The notes beneath the pieces were generated by a model. It saw nothing but the letters and a program-made list of their open reading frames with translations. It made no database searches and was not told where the DNA came from. From contig JAZRVO010000028.1 of NCBI GenBank assembly GCA_045599185.1, forward strand, positions 21,479-85,478: a stretch of 64,000 nucleotides of DNA, given 5' to 3'. The stretch is from UBA1240 sp045599185 (GTDB taxonomy: Bacteria > Spirochaetota > Spirochaetia > Treponematales > Treponemataceae). This document shows, piece by piece, positions 15,401 to 24,092 of the stretch (position 1 is the stretch's first letter; every line of letters starts with the position of its first letter). The translations under genes were made by a program, and so were the position numbers.

Positions 15401-15766
15401 ATGTCAGTTTCGATGAATGCACTTGGGCAGCAAATGACCACGGATGGTCACGTACGAGTTCGTCAGGCCGCTAAAAGTTACAAGGCTGCAGTTGTTCAGG
15501 CATCTGCAAGCACTGTACATTTTTCAGCCGCCAAACCGAACCTTGAATCCATTAAAGCTGAAATTGAACGCGTTCAGGCGGAAATTTCCAGCCAGATGGG
15601 AAGAAAGGTAGAATTCAACATTAACCACGATCTTGGAAAGGTAGTCGTAAAGATTGTTGATCCTGCAACCGATAAGGTTATAAAGGAGATACCGTCTGAA
15701 GACATACAAAAGTTACAAGTCAGAATGGGACAATTATCTGCGATGATTGTTGACGAGATGATTTAA
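15401..15766 (+). CDS. flaG: FlaG family flagellar protein
   Basis: 121 residues. The C-terminal FlaG domain (about 45-118) has the typical LGKVVVKIVDPATDKVIKEIPSED pattern, with a variable N-terminal part. FlaG proteins are linked to control of filament length and usually precede fliD, as here (fliD starts 27 bp after the stop). TAGGAGGC before the ATG is a strong Shine-Dalgarno. Confidence 0.88.
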   Translation: MSVSMNALGQQMTTDGHVRVRQAAKSYKAAVVQASASTVHFSAAKPNLESIKAEIERVQAEISSQMGRKVEFNINHDLGKVVVKIVDPATDKVIKEIPSEDIQKLQVRMGQLSAMIVDEMI

Positions 15767-15793
15767 TTTGTATTCTTTTCTGGTATAGGATTA

Positions 15794-17815
15794 ATGTCTG
15801 ATATAAACATACCTGGTGTCGGCGATAAGTACAAAACAAATGACCTCGTGAATAAACTTTTGGAGCTTGAAAAAGGTCCGTTAAACCGTGAAAAGGCGAA
15901 ACTGGATTCTTACAAGCTTGAAAAGGAAAGCTGGCAGCGTGTTAATAAGTTTATGACTTCAACACGCGACAGCGCACGAGGTTTGTATTCTTACAACAAC
16001 CCTTTCAACGAAAAAAACACAGAGTCTTCTGATGACAGCGTTTTAACGGCAGAAGCAGGCCGTGATGCCGAAAAAGGCGAATACAAAGTTTACGTTGATC
16101 AGGTGGCTTCTGCGGATAAATTCCTTTCAAACAATATAGACAAAGATTTCTACGTTAATCCCGGTAAATATACTTATACCGTTGGCGACCGTACCCTTTC
16201 TTTCAATTATAAGGGCGGCACTTTGGGCGATTTTACCGAAACCCTTAACAAGCGTGGCAAGGATATTTTAAAAGCTTCTATTATTAATGTTGCAAACAAC
16301 AGCCGTGTCTGGTCCATTGAATCAGTTAAAACCGGCGCAGACAATATTCTGGACTTTGATGACGATGCCTTAACAATGGCCGCAGGAACGGGCATAATTC
16401 AGCTTTCCCGCAACAACAACGAAATTGCGTTTGGCAAAACCGGCCGCGATTTATCAGCAATTCCTCATCTGGAAAGCAGCGGCGTTGCATTAAAATCGGG
16501 AAGCATCGTTGTTCCGCCGCAAAATGGCGTTGCCGTTGCAATTCCTGAAAGCGTAACACAAAACAAAGATAATATAATTACTCTTAAAGTAAGGCTTACA
16601 CAGACTAAGGATATTACCGATACAGGCGATGAAGAAGAAACTAATGACAAGCCTTTCTTTACAGATGCACCCAAAGTTGAATTTGGCGATTTTTCAATTA
16701 ATAACTTCAACATGAACCCTGATATTGAAATTGCCAGTGAAAAAGAAAAACCCCAGAAAATAGAAAATTATACGGTAGTTTATGCCAAAAACAGAAACGG
16801 CACGGAAACTGCCCTAGCCCAGCTTAACTATGTAAGCGAAACAACTGAATTTTACATAAAGCTTTCTGAATACCCGGAAATTAAGAGCCTGGTATTTAAG
16901 AATTTTAACACGGGTAAAACAGTCAGCGTAAGCGAAATAAAAGCTTACGATTCGCAGGACGAACGTTCTTCAATACCGCTTAACCCGGTTTCTCTTGCTG
17001 CTGACGCAAAAGTTAGATACGAAGGCGTGCGCATAACAAGAAGTGAAAACAAAATTGACGATGTTATTCCAAATGTTACGCTGAACCTTGAAAACGCATC
17101 AAGCCGGCCAGTAACCATTACGGTTGACAGCGACGAAGAAACTGCCAAAAATTCAATTATTGAATTTGTAGGCAATTACAACCGCCTTATTGCCGAAATG
17201 AACATTTTAACCGGCACAAACGAAAACATTGTTTCGGAACTGGAATATTTTACCGAGGAAGAAGCCGAGGAAGCACGCAAGCGGCTGGGGCTTTTTCAGG
17301 CCGATTTTACGCTTACATCAGGCAAGCAGGCACTGCAAAGTTCAATGGTACAGCCCTACCTTATTGAAGAAAACGAAACAATCCGAATGCTTTCGCAAAT
17401 CGGCATTTCTTCAAAGGCAACGGCTGGTGGCGGAATCACATCGTCGCAAATGCGCGGCTATCTGGAAATTGACGAAAAGAAACTTGACGAAGCCCTTGCA
17501 AATAATATGGCCGAAATTAAGAATCTTTTTGGCTATGATGCCGATAATGATATGGTAATAGATTCCGGTCTTGCTTACATGGTTGACCAGCGGCTTAATT
17601 CCTATACGCAAACCGGCGGTATTTTAACTAACAAAACCGGAATGCTGGACAGCCGCATTGAAAACAGCAACAAGCAGGTTAAAAAACTGGAAGACCAGCT
17701 GAAAGACAAGGAACGGGAACTACGGGAAAAATATTCCAAAATGGAAGGAACTTTGAACAGCCTTGAGTCTCAAAGTTCTACGATTAACAATTTTAACAAG
17801 CAAAATTCTAAGTGA
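15794..17815 (+). CDS. fliD: Flagellar filament cap protein FliD
   Basis: 673 residues, within the range for spirochaete FliD. The N-terminal domain has SDINIPGVGDKYKTNDLVNKLLELE and a conserved coiled segment, the middle carries the FliD_N/FliD_C folds (ARGLYSYNNPF, AEKGEYKVYVDQVA, IEFVGNYNRLIAEMNIL), and the C-terminus is a long coiled coil (NKQVKKLEDQLKDKEREL). It caps the growing filament and helps fold exported flagellin. TAGGATTA precedes the ATG. The next gene starts 15 bp later with GATAAGGA as Shine-Dalgarno, so they form one operon. Confidence 0.93.
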   Translation: MSDINIPGVGDKYKTNDLVNKLLELEKGPLNREKAKLDSYKLEKESWQRVNKFMTSTRDSARGLYSYNNPFNEKNTESSDDSVLTAEAGRDAEKGEYKVYVDQVASADKFLSNNIDKDFYVNPGKYTYTVGDRTLSFNYKGGTLGDFTETLNKRGKDILKASIINVANNSRVWSIESVKTGADNILDFDDDALTMAAGTGIIQLSRNNNEIAFGKTGRDLSAIPHLESSGVALKSGSIVVPPQNGVAVAIPESVTQNKDNIITLKVRLTQTKDITDTGDEEETNDKPFFTDAPKVEFGDFSINNFNMNPDIEIASEKEKPQKIENYTVVYAKNRNGTETALAQLNYVSETTEFYIKLSEYPEIKSLVFKNFNTGKTVSVSEIKAYDSQDERSSIPLNPVSLAADAKVRYEGVRITRSENKIDDVIPNVTLNLENASSRPVTITVDSDEETAKNSIIEFVGNYNRLIAEMNILTGTNENIVSELEYFTEEEAEEARKRLGLFQADFTLTSGKQALQSSMVQPYLIEENETIRMLSQIGISSKATAGGGITSSQMRGYLEIDEKKLDEALANNMAEIKNLFGYDADNDMVIDSGLAYMVDQRLNSYTQTGGILTNKTGMLDSRIENSNKQVKKLEDQLKDKERELREKYSKMEGTLNSLESQSSTINNFNKQNSK

Positions 17816-17830
17816 AGATAAGGAAACACC

Positions 17831-18421
17831 ATGGACGTATTATTGAACGGAATAAAACTGGACATTACTCTGGAAGACGAAAAAAATATTGGCGATATTT
17901 TAAGAGCCATGGAAGCAGAACTTGACAAAAATACAGCTACCATTATAGAAGTTTGCGCCGACGGTACAATCATAGGTGCAGAAATGCTTGACAGGCTTTT
18001 TGAACAGCCTATTGATTCGGTAAACGAACTTTCTATCAAATCAATTTCTGCCATGGAAGTTTCTAACATCATCAGAGAAGTTTGCAGCCATTTTAATGAC
18101 CTTGCAGACAAGCTTGAAGAACTTCCCGTTCAATTGCAGAAAAACGAAGATAAAAAGGCAATGGAAACTGTTACAGAACTTGCAGATTCACTTTCACTTC
18201 TGTTTCAGACAATTCCTTATGTTAACCTTTTCCCGGAAAAATTTTCTGACCTTACGGTAGAAAGTGAACCGCTTGCGCCGTTTGTTGAACAGTTTCCGGC
18301 TTTGATGCAGGATTTTTTAAATGCTGTTGAATCTAACGATACTGTTTCAATTGGCGACCTTGCCGAATACGAGATTTCGCCAAAATTGCGGCAGCTGGCA
18401 AGCTTAAAAGATTCACTTTAA
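17831..18421 (+). CDS. Hypothetical protein downstream of fliD
   Basis: 196 residues, acidic, Leu-rich, predicted largely helical, no signal or membrane segment. I do not recognise the family, but a protein of this kind follows fliD in treponemes as far as I recall (T. pallidum order around TP0872-TP0873). The helical, acidic character and fliD linkage would fit an export chaperone in the FliS/FliT role; this is inference and no FliS motif is visible. ATG 17831 has AAGGAAA upstream. A terminator follows directly. Confidence 0.8.
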   Translation: MDVLLNGIKLDITLEDEKNIGDILRAMEAELDKNTATIIEVCADGTIIGAEMLDRLFEQPIDSVNELSIKSISAMEVSNIIREVCSHFNDLADKLEELPVQLQKNEDKKAMETVTELADSLSLLFQTIPYVNLFPEKFSDLTVESEPLAPFVEQFPALMQDFLNAVESNDTVSIGDLAEYEISPKLRQLASLKDSL

Positions 18422-18438
18422 GATGAAAGAAAATAAAA

Positions 18439-18489
18439 AACGGCGGTTTCCATGAAGTGCAATTCAACGGAAGCCGCCGTTAATTTTTT
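18439..18489 (+). terminator. Terminator of the flaG-fliD operon
   Basis: AACGGCGGTTTCC pairs with GGAAGCCGCCGTT (two-base offset), loop of about 17 nt, then a T-rich tract. Confidence 0.85.
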
Positions 18490-18514
18490 AAATTGCCGCA
18501 TTTTACACAAATGC

Positions 18515-18543
18515 TTGTGCTTTAGCGGAAAACGGGGTATAAT
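18515..18543 (+). promoter_or_regulatory. Promoter of the 18570-tsaE-tsaB operon
   Basis: TTGTGC (18515-18520), 17 bp, TATAAT (18538-18543). Confidence 0.65.
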
Positions 18544-18569
18544 AAATTACTAGTTTTTGGAGTTTTTAT

Positions 18570-18830
18570 ATGAGAGTTCTAGAATTGAAGAATCTGTACA
18601 GCGAAGACATTGGTTTATATTACCGGCGTAATTACACTGCCCTCGCCGTTTTGGAACTGCCGATAAAAACAACAGAAGTGCCTATAGATTTTATTATTGA
18701 AATTGGCCCCCTTGGCAATAAGGAAATCTATATCGATTTAAAAAAAAGCGTTGACTATCCGTTAATTCCGCTGAAAAAAAACATAAAAGAATATATATTG
18801 AATAAAGATAAAGAAGGATTACTCGTCTGA
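18570..18830 (+). CDS. Small conserved hypothetical upstream of tsaE
   Basis: 86 residues, soluble, beta-rich in appearance with a conserved-looking IIEIGPLGNKEIYIDL core. I do not recognise a named family; position directly before tsaE-tsaB appears conserved in treponemes. GGAG lies 9 bp before the ATG and its own promoter lies just upstream. Its TGA stop overlaps the presumed CTG start of tsaE by four bases. Confidence 0.78.
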   Translation: MRVLELKNLYSEDIGLYYRRNYTALAVLELPIKTTEVPIDFIIEIGPLGNKEIYIDLKKSVDYPLIPLKKNIKEYILNKDKEGLLV

Positions 18831-19258
18831 TTACCATACAAACCACCACTGCTGAAGAAACAATTGCCCTGGGCGAAAAAATTGGCGCGTGCCTTAAGCC
18901 GGGTGATATACTTGCCATGGAAGGAACTTTAGCAGCAGGCAAAACAACCATTACAAAAGGCATTGCAAAAGCTTTGGGCATTACGGAAGACATTACAAGC
19001 CCTACATTTACAATCGTTTCGGAATATGAAGGCAGTTTGCATTTGTTTCACATTGACGTTTACCGCCTTGATTCGTGCGAAGATTTTGTCAATTTAGGTT
19101 CTGACGAAATGCTTTACAGTGACGGCGTTTGCATAATTGAATGGAGTGAAAAAATTAAAGACGAACTGCCGCCCAAAGCAATTACAATCAGGCTGGAAAC
19201 ACAGTCAGATTCCAGCAGACTTGTAAGCATTAAGAACTGGCCTTATGGAGATTTATAA
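18827..19258 (+). CDS. tsaE: TsaE, ATPase for tRNA N6-threonylcarbamoyladenosine synthesis
   Basis: Homology runs upstream of the first ATG (18917), which lies just before the P-loop GTLAAGKTT (residues 33-41). The frame is open from 18812 and no ATG, GTG or TTG is available, so translation probably begins at CTG 18827 (143 residues), which overlaps the previous stop as CTGA and has AGGA 8 bp upstream; ATT 18830 is the alternative. Downstream motifs SPTFTIVSEYEG, HIDVYRL and IIEWSEKI are those of TsaE. TsaE works with TsaB, TsaC and TsaD on A37 of ANN-decoding tRNAs. tsaB follows 2 bp later. The P-loop has Ala where Gly is common (LAAGKT rather than LGAGKT). Confidence 0.9.
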   Translation: MITIQTTTAEETIALGEKIGACLKPGDILAMEGTLAAGKTTITKGIAKALGITEDITSPTFTIVSEYEGSLHLFHIDVYRLDSCEDFVNLGSDEMLYSDGVCIIEWSEKIKDELPPKAITIRLETQSDSSRLVSIKNWPYGDL

Positions 19259-19260
19259 TA

Positions 19261-19938
19261 ATGAAAGCTTTAGCAATTGACAGTTCTACGCCACGAATTT
19301 CTTTTGCGGCATTTAACGGCAACCTGAAAGCAAGTTTCATAATGGATGCACAGTTGAGACAGTCCGAAAAACTGGTACCGGCAATTGAACACGTATTAAA
19401 GCAGGCTGAACTTGAAGTAAAAGACTTGGAATTTTTGGTAACTGCTACAGGACCGGGGTCTTTTACCGGGCTGCGCCTTGGTTTTGCAGCGTTAAAAGCC
19501 GTACAAATGGCAGCAGGCTGCCCGCTTTATGGCGTGCCAACACTGAACGCGTACCAGAGTGCTTTTGCCGATTTTAAAGGTACTGTAGTGCCGGTTTTGG
19601 ACGCAAAAAAAGAACGCTTTTACGTTTCAATTTACCGCAACGGCGTGCAGACCAACGCGGATGCTGATTTGTCACCGGCAGACGCGTTAAAACTGATTGA
19701 CAATGAAGAAAACATTCTGCTGTGTGGCGAAGATGCAGCCCTTTTTAGGGACAAGATTCTTGAACTGCGGCCGACACAGGCTTATACGCTTTTTAACGGC
19801 TATATATGCAGTGCTGCCCAGCTTTTGTATATCGGCGAAAAAATGCACCAGAACGGAGAAGCACCGTTAAACGATTACGACGGGCCTGTTTACATCCGTA
19901 AAAGCGAAGCAGAAGAAAATGCAGAAAAAAAGAATTAA
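19261..19938 (+). CDS. tsaB: TsaB, tRNA threonylcarbamoyladenosine biosynthesis protein
   Basis: 225 residues, the usual TsaB/YeaZ length. ASKHA-type N-terminal strand MKALAIDSSTPRISFAA, then the family signature ATGPGSFTGLRLGFAALKA (about residues 61-79) and VPVLDAKKERFYVSIY. TsaB is the non-catalytic partner that dimerises with TsaD. It is coupled to tsaE (2-bp gap). A bidirectional terminator separates it from the convergent csrA. Confidence 0.94.
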   Translation: MKALAIDSSTPRISFAAFNGNLKASFIMDAQLRQSEKLVPAIEHVLKQAELEVKDLEFLVTATGPGSFTGLRLGFAALKAVQMAAGCPLYGVPTLNAYQSAFADFKGTVVPVLDAKKERFYVSIYRNGVQTNADADLSPADALKLIDNEENILLCGEDAALFRDKILELRPTQAYTLFNGYICSAAQLLYIGEKMHQNGEAPLNDYDGPVYIRKSEAEENAEKKN

Positions 19939-19977
19939 ACGTTTTTTATTCAATTTAATTCAAATGATTTAAAGATA

Positions 19978-20012
19978 AAAAAAGCTGAAAGTTTCTTACT
20001 TTCAGCTTTTTT
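19978..20012. terminator. Bidirectional terminator between tsaB and csrA
   Basis: AAAAAAGCTGAAAGT pairs with ACTTTCAGCTTTTTT around a short loop, with T tracts in both directions. Confidence 0.9.
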
Positions 20013-20049
20013 TGTGCATGGCACAATTATAAAATGCTAAACGGCGCAA

Positions 20050-20277
20050 TCAGTTCAACTTACTGAACATTGACAGGGCGTCAAGGTTCTGGGCGCTGAC
20101 CAAAGCTGCACGGTTTTCAGTCTGAATGGCATTGTACACTTCCTGGCGGAAAACCTTTACATCTTTAGGGGCTTCAACACCGATTTTAACCTGTTCGCCC
20201 CTAACTTCAATAATAGTAATGGTTATGTCATTGCCAATCTTTATTTTTTCGTTTGTTTTTCGGGTTAAAATCAGCAT
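20050..20277 (-). CDS. csrA: CsrA, carbon storage/translation regulator
   Basis: 75 residues. Canonical CsrA: MLILTRKTNEKIKIGNDITITI, then VRGEQVKIGVEAPKDVKVFRQEVY (RNA-contacting first and last strands intact, including Arg6 and the VxxxRxE element), with a variable tail. It binds GGA motifs in mRNA leaders and blocks ribosome entry. It overlaps fliW by 7 bp, the typical arrangement in which FliW antagonises CsrA until flagellin is exported. Both flaB leaders in this window carry two-site CsrA patterns, making them the obvious targets. Confidence 0.96.
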   Translation of the reverse strand: MLILTRKTNEKIKIGNDITITIIEVRGEQVKIGVEAPKDVKVFRQEVYNAIQTENRAALVSAQNLDALSMFSKLN

Positions 20278-20714
20278 GTTTTACCCCGTTTCAATTCTTC
20301 AAGAATGTTGTGTTTTGTTGCCCAGCGAGAATCACAAGAAATAATCTGAATACACTTGTTGTTCTTTCTGTTAAAAATAAGCGGACCCTGCAGGTTTGCA
20401 GTTACGGCAGAACCGTCCGCAGGCAAAGTAACAATTGCCATTACCTGAACGTCTTCAGGAGACGTAATGCCGATTGACTTTAAGCTTTCGTCATCAACGT
20501 CAACTTCGTAATCCTGACAAAATAAAAAAGGATCAATCAACAAAAATGAGAGTTCACTATTTTCAATTGACTGAAACCACATAAAAGGCCTGTGCTCAGA
20601 CTGAATCATTGCGAAAGAATGAAAGTCTTCAAAACCGAACAGACCATCTGGAATTGAATAAATTGAATCTTCCGTAACATTTACAGTGCCCATTGTTCTT
20701 GTCTTAATTTCCAT
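20271..20714 (-). CDS. fliW: FliW, flagellar assembly factor and CsrA antagonist
   Basis: 147 residues with family features VNVTEDSIYSIPDGLFGFEDFHSFAMI and FLLIDPFLF, and the C-terminal ANLQGPLIFNRKN stretch. FliW binds either flagellin or CsrA; free FliW releases CsrA from the flagellin leader. ATG 20714 is preferred over 20729 because AGGGA lies 5 bp before it and it matches the family start. The C-terminus overlaps csrA. The gene follows the flgL terminator, so fliW-csrA probably has its own promoter. Confidence 0.94.
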   Translation of the reverse strand: MEIKTRTMGTVNVTEDSIYSIPDGLFGFEDFHSFAMIQSEHRPFMWFQSIENSELSFLLIDPFLFCQDYEVDVDDESLKSIGITSPEDVQVMAIVTLPADGSAVTANLQGPLIFNRKNNKCIQIISCDSRWATKHNILEELKRGKTC

Positions 20715-20736
20715 ATAATCCCTGTGCATTTAGACA

Positions 20737-20793
20737 AAAAAACGCTACTTTACAAATTCAACATTGCGTTAAATTTTGAAAAGTAGCGGTTTG
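20737..20793 (-). terminator. Terminator after flgL
   Basis: On the minus strand CGCTACTTTTC pairs with a GAAA/TAAAGTAGCG arm around a long AT-rich loop, then seven T residues. Confidence 0.7.
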
Positions 20794-20801
20794 TTAAATG
20801 C

Positions 20802-22049
20802 TTATTTTACATAGTCAAGCAATGTATTTCTATACATTCTTGCCGCTGTACTTAATGTTGCCTGCTGAACATATTCAAGCATTTTCAAGTTAGTAATTGC
20901 TTCTGTAATGTCAAGGTCACCTTCGCGTGCTACAAGATTGTTAACGTTAAGAATTTCGTTGCCAATTCTTGCAAGGTTCTGACCGGCGCGTTCATATTTT
21001 GCACCGCTTTCTGCAAGGTTACCCGTAAGGCTGCTGATACCAAGGTCAATTGTGCCCAAAACGCGGCCGCCAATAGTTTCCTGATCGCCTGCAATCATTG
21101 CGTCACGCAGTGCAATTACTGCATCAAAAAGCGAACCGCCGGCAAGGCTTGCGGTTGGGTTTATGTTGTTCGGCGGACGCTGGCTGGAATCTTTAATCAT
21201 TCCCAAATCGAACAAAGTAGTCATGTCGCCTTTGTCTTCAAGCCAAAGCTGACGTGCGTCAGTCGTCTGCAATGTTAAACCGTTGCTTACCGGGTCAAGG
21301 AAAGCTTTTACGGCTGCACCGCTGTCGTTGATTTTTGCCATGATTGCGTGAATGTTGTCGCCGGCTTTAAGTTTAATTTCCTTGCCGTCAACAGAAATTA
21401 TGCCGTCTTCAGGAACAACATAAGAAGTTGCATCGCGCATACCAAAAAGCGTCTGCTGTTCTGCCCAGAAAATGCGGCTGCCGGCGTGCGTAGTTTCCAG
21501 ATACTGGCCTTCATCAACTTCAATATTCTGGCTTTCAACATTACCGTTGTATGTAACATTTGTAATAAGCATTTCGCCTGCACCAGGTACAGAACCGTAC
21601 ACAACATCAAAAGCAGTTGTATTGCTGCGTGTACCAGCAAAAAGCGAAGTACCGTCTGGGCCTGTTGCATTGGCATTCAGCACCAGTTCCTTCAAAAGTT
21701 CATCAACTTCAATTGACATGTTTTTCAAATCTTCCGGCGTGTATGTGCCGTGTGCGCCCTGCACTGCAAGTTCGCGAACACGCTGCATAACCTGCAAAGA
21801 CTGGTTCACATAGCCTTCTGTTACAGAATACTGGTCGCTGATTAACTGGGCGTTCTTTTCAAAAGTTTCAAGACGCTTGCCGTAAGATTCGTAGCGAACC
21901 AAGTGACCGGCAGCAATCGGGTCGTCGCGCAGCTGCTGAATGCGGCGCTGGCTTCCCATCTGGTTAGAAGCCTTGTTAACTCTAAGTTCCTGACGACGCA
22001 GATTGTATTGAACGTCGTTATTTGACATATTTGAACTGATTCTGTGCAT
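20802..22049 (-). CDS. flgL: Flagellar hook-filament junction protein FlgL (HAP3)
   Basis: 415 residues with a flagellin-like N-terminal helix pair (MHRISSNMSNNDVQYNLRRQ, MQRVRELAVQGAHGTYTPEDL) and C-terminal helix (ARIGNEILNVNNLVAREGDLDITEAITNL). FlgL joins the hook-associated FlgK ring to the filament. AGGAGC precedes the ATG. It follows flgK by 29 bp on the same strand and ends at a terminator. Confidence 0.94.
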   Translation of the reverse strand: MHRISSNMSNNDVQYNLRRQELRVNKASNQMGSQRRIQQLRDDPIAAGHLVRYESYGKRLETFEKNAQLISDQYSVTEGYVNQSLQVMQRVRELAVQGAHGTYTPEDLKNMSIEVDELLKELVLNANATGPDGTSLFAGTRSNTTAFDVVYGSVPGAGEMLITNVTYNGNVESQNIEVDEGQYLETTHAGSRIFWAEQQTLFGMRDATSYVVPEDGIISVDGKEIKLKAGDNIHAIMAKINDSGAAVKAFLDPVSNGLTLQTTDARQLWLEDKGDMTTLFDLGMIKDSSQRPPNNINPTASLAGGSLFDAVIALRDAMIAGDQETIGGRVLGTIDLGISSLTGNLAESGAKYERAGQNLARIGNEILNVNNLVAREGDLDITEAITNLKMLEYVQQATLSTAARMYRNTLLDYVK

Positions 22050-22078
22050 TTTAAGCTCCTTTTTTTAGTATGAACGGC

Positions 22079-23989
22079 TTACACGCCCAAGCGGTTGATA
22101 ACGGTATCAAGCATTTCATCCATAACGGTAACAATTTTTGCCGCTGCGTTATAACCGTGCTGAAATTTAATGATGTCAGCAAGTTCTTCATCAATGTTTA
22201 CGCCGGAAATTGATTCGCGCAAAGAACGCAAGTCTTCCATAATAGAACGCTGACTTGCCAGATTCATTTCTGCCTGTTCGCCTTTCAAGCCTACGTTTGT
22301 AACTGAATCGGCAAAGTAATCGTCCAAAGTAGCAGAACGGCCAATCATAATGTTGGAATTGCGCAATGAAGCAATTTCCAGTGCTGCACGACCGTCGCCG
22401 TCTTCGCGGCTTGTATTGTAAATAGGGTAACTTGCTGCTACAGAAAGCACATCGCGCTTCAATGCCGGGTTAATTTCAAAATATGCGGCAGGGTCTGCAA
22501 CCGGTGCAACGCTGAACTGTGCGCCGCTTTCCAGCTTGCCGGAAACAACTTCGGCTGTATCTGCAACAAAAGCGTTTACGGCGTCTGCCCTTGCAAAATC
22601 GTAAGCACCCGCTTCACCGCGGCCGCGCAAAATGCCGGCGTAACCTACCAAAAAGTGACCGCTGTCTTCAATGTGGCGGATTACAAAATCAGGGTTAGCA
22701 GAATCGTGGGCAGTAGTTGCCTTCAAAACCAGCTTGTTGTTCTTGTCCAGATAGGCTTTTACTTCGCCGTCATAATCGTTAATGCGCTTTACAACTGCGG
22801 CAACGCTGTCCGTTGAATAGTAAGGCACTTCAATATTTGAATTCTTGCCGGAAATTGTAATTGTGCCCTCAAGGCCAATCTGTTCTGTTTCTTTAAGGCT
22901 GTTTTTACCACTTACGCGGAAAACGTAAGAAGTGTCTTCCACACCGTCGCCGTTGCGGTCGTAATTGCCGTTTACGTTCATAACAAACGGCTGTTCAACG
23001 AAAAAGTCCAGGCCGGTTACATTGTTCGCACCAATTGCATTGCGGTGAACATCGTTAACAAGGTCTGCAAAGTTCATGACCATTGTATTAAGGTTCTGTT
23101 TTTCGTAGCGAATGTCTACGTCGCGCAGTTCAATCAGCGCACCAAGAGAACCGCCGCTGATAACGGCATCGTTTTCTGTATCTGCCCATATAACTTTAGA
23201 ATAGCCAGTACCGTCTAAAATCGGTTCAACTGCAAAATTGCGTGCAACTTTACCCTGCACCAGGATATGCCCGTCAATGTGAACCATAAATTCATCAGGG
23301 TCGCGGTCATCAGTAGTTACATTGATAAGGCTTGAAAGCTTTTCAACCAGCAGGTCACGGCGGTCAAGCAAATCGTTAGGGTTGTCGCCCATTGCCTTGG
23401 AATTGACAATTTCCCTGTTTATTTCTGCAATCTGGTTTGTAATATCGTTAACCTGCTTTACAGAAGCTTCAATGTCGCCATTGATGAGAGTATTTATTCC
23501 TTCCAAACCTTTGTGACGGTTGTGAATTGAGTTTACGAGTGAATCGCCGCGGCTGATTACAGACATGCGTGCAGCCGTAGATTCCGGGTACATGCTAAGT
23601 TCCTGCCATGATTCCCAGAATTTATCCATGGTTGTTCTGATTGAAACATTGTCCGGTTCGTTGTAAACGTTTTCAATCATAAAATAATATTTTTCACGAG
23701 TTTCCCAGTAGCTTTCCTGATTGCTTTGAGCAACAATGCGCTTGTCAAGCATTTCGTCGCGAATGCGTTCAATGCTTTGAACTGTAACGCCCTGCCCTAT
23801 CTGGCCTGGTGTTTCTGCACGGCTTAAATCTGGGCGATAGATTGGGTCAAAAGCCCGTACCTGAACGCGCTGACGTGAATATCCTTCTGTATCAGCGTTA
23901 GAAACGTTATGTCCAGCAGTATTGATTGCCTGAGCCTGAGCCATAAGGCTGCGTTTGCCCATTTCGATACCTGCAAATGAAGATGCCAT
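22079..23989 (-). CDS. flgK: Flagellar hook-associated protein FlgK (HAP1)
   Basis: 636 residues. The N-terminal signature SSFAGIEMGKRSLMAQAQAINTAGHNVSNADTEGYSRQRV, shown here in parts as GHNVSNADTEGYSRQ, and the C-terminal SGVNIDEELADIIKFQHGYNAAAKIV are diagnostic of FlgK; the middle domain is large and lineage-specific. FlgK forms the first junction ring above the hook and is exported by the flagellar type III apparatus. AAAGGAG precedes the ATG. Second gene of the flgN-flgK-flgL operon. Confidence 0.95.
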   Translation of the reverse strand: MASSFAGIEMGKRSLMAQAQAINTAGHNVSNADTEGYSRQRVQVRAFDPIYRPDLSRAETPGQIGQGVTVQSIERIRDEMLDKRIVAQSNQESYWETREKYYFMIENVYNEPDNVSIRTTMDKFWESWQELSMYPESTAARMSVISRGDSLVNSIHNRHKGLEGINTLINGDIEASVKQVNDITNQIAEINREIVNSKAMGDNPNDLLDRRDLLVEKLSSLINVTTDDRDPDEFMVHIDGHILVQGKVARNFAVEPILDGTGYSKVIWADTENDAVISGGSLGALIELRDVDIRYEKQNLNTMVMNFADLVNDVHRNAIGANNVTGLDFFVEQPFVMNVNGNYDRNGDGVEDTSYVFRVSGKNSLKETEQIGLEGTITISGKNSNIEVPYYSTDSVAAVVKRINDYDGEVKAYLDKNNKLVLKATTAHDSANPDFVIRHIEDSGHFLVGYAGILRGRGEAGAYDFARADAVNAFVADTAEVVSGKLESGAQFSVAPVADPAAYFEINPALKRDVLSVAASYPIYNTSREDGDGRAALEIASLRNSNIMIGRSATLDDYFADSVTNVGLKGEQAEMNLASQRSIMEDLRSLRESISGVNIDEELADIIKFQHGYNAAAKIVTVMDEMLDTVINRLGV

Positions 23990-24092
23990 AGTAAACTCCT
24001 TTTTACCGTCTTGAAAGAAACATTAACAAAGCTTTCAAAACCATCTATATAAATGCTTTATTTACAAACAAACCGTAATTTTTTTTTCAAAA

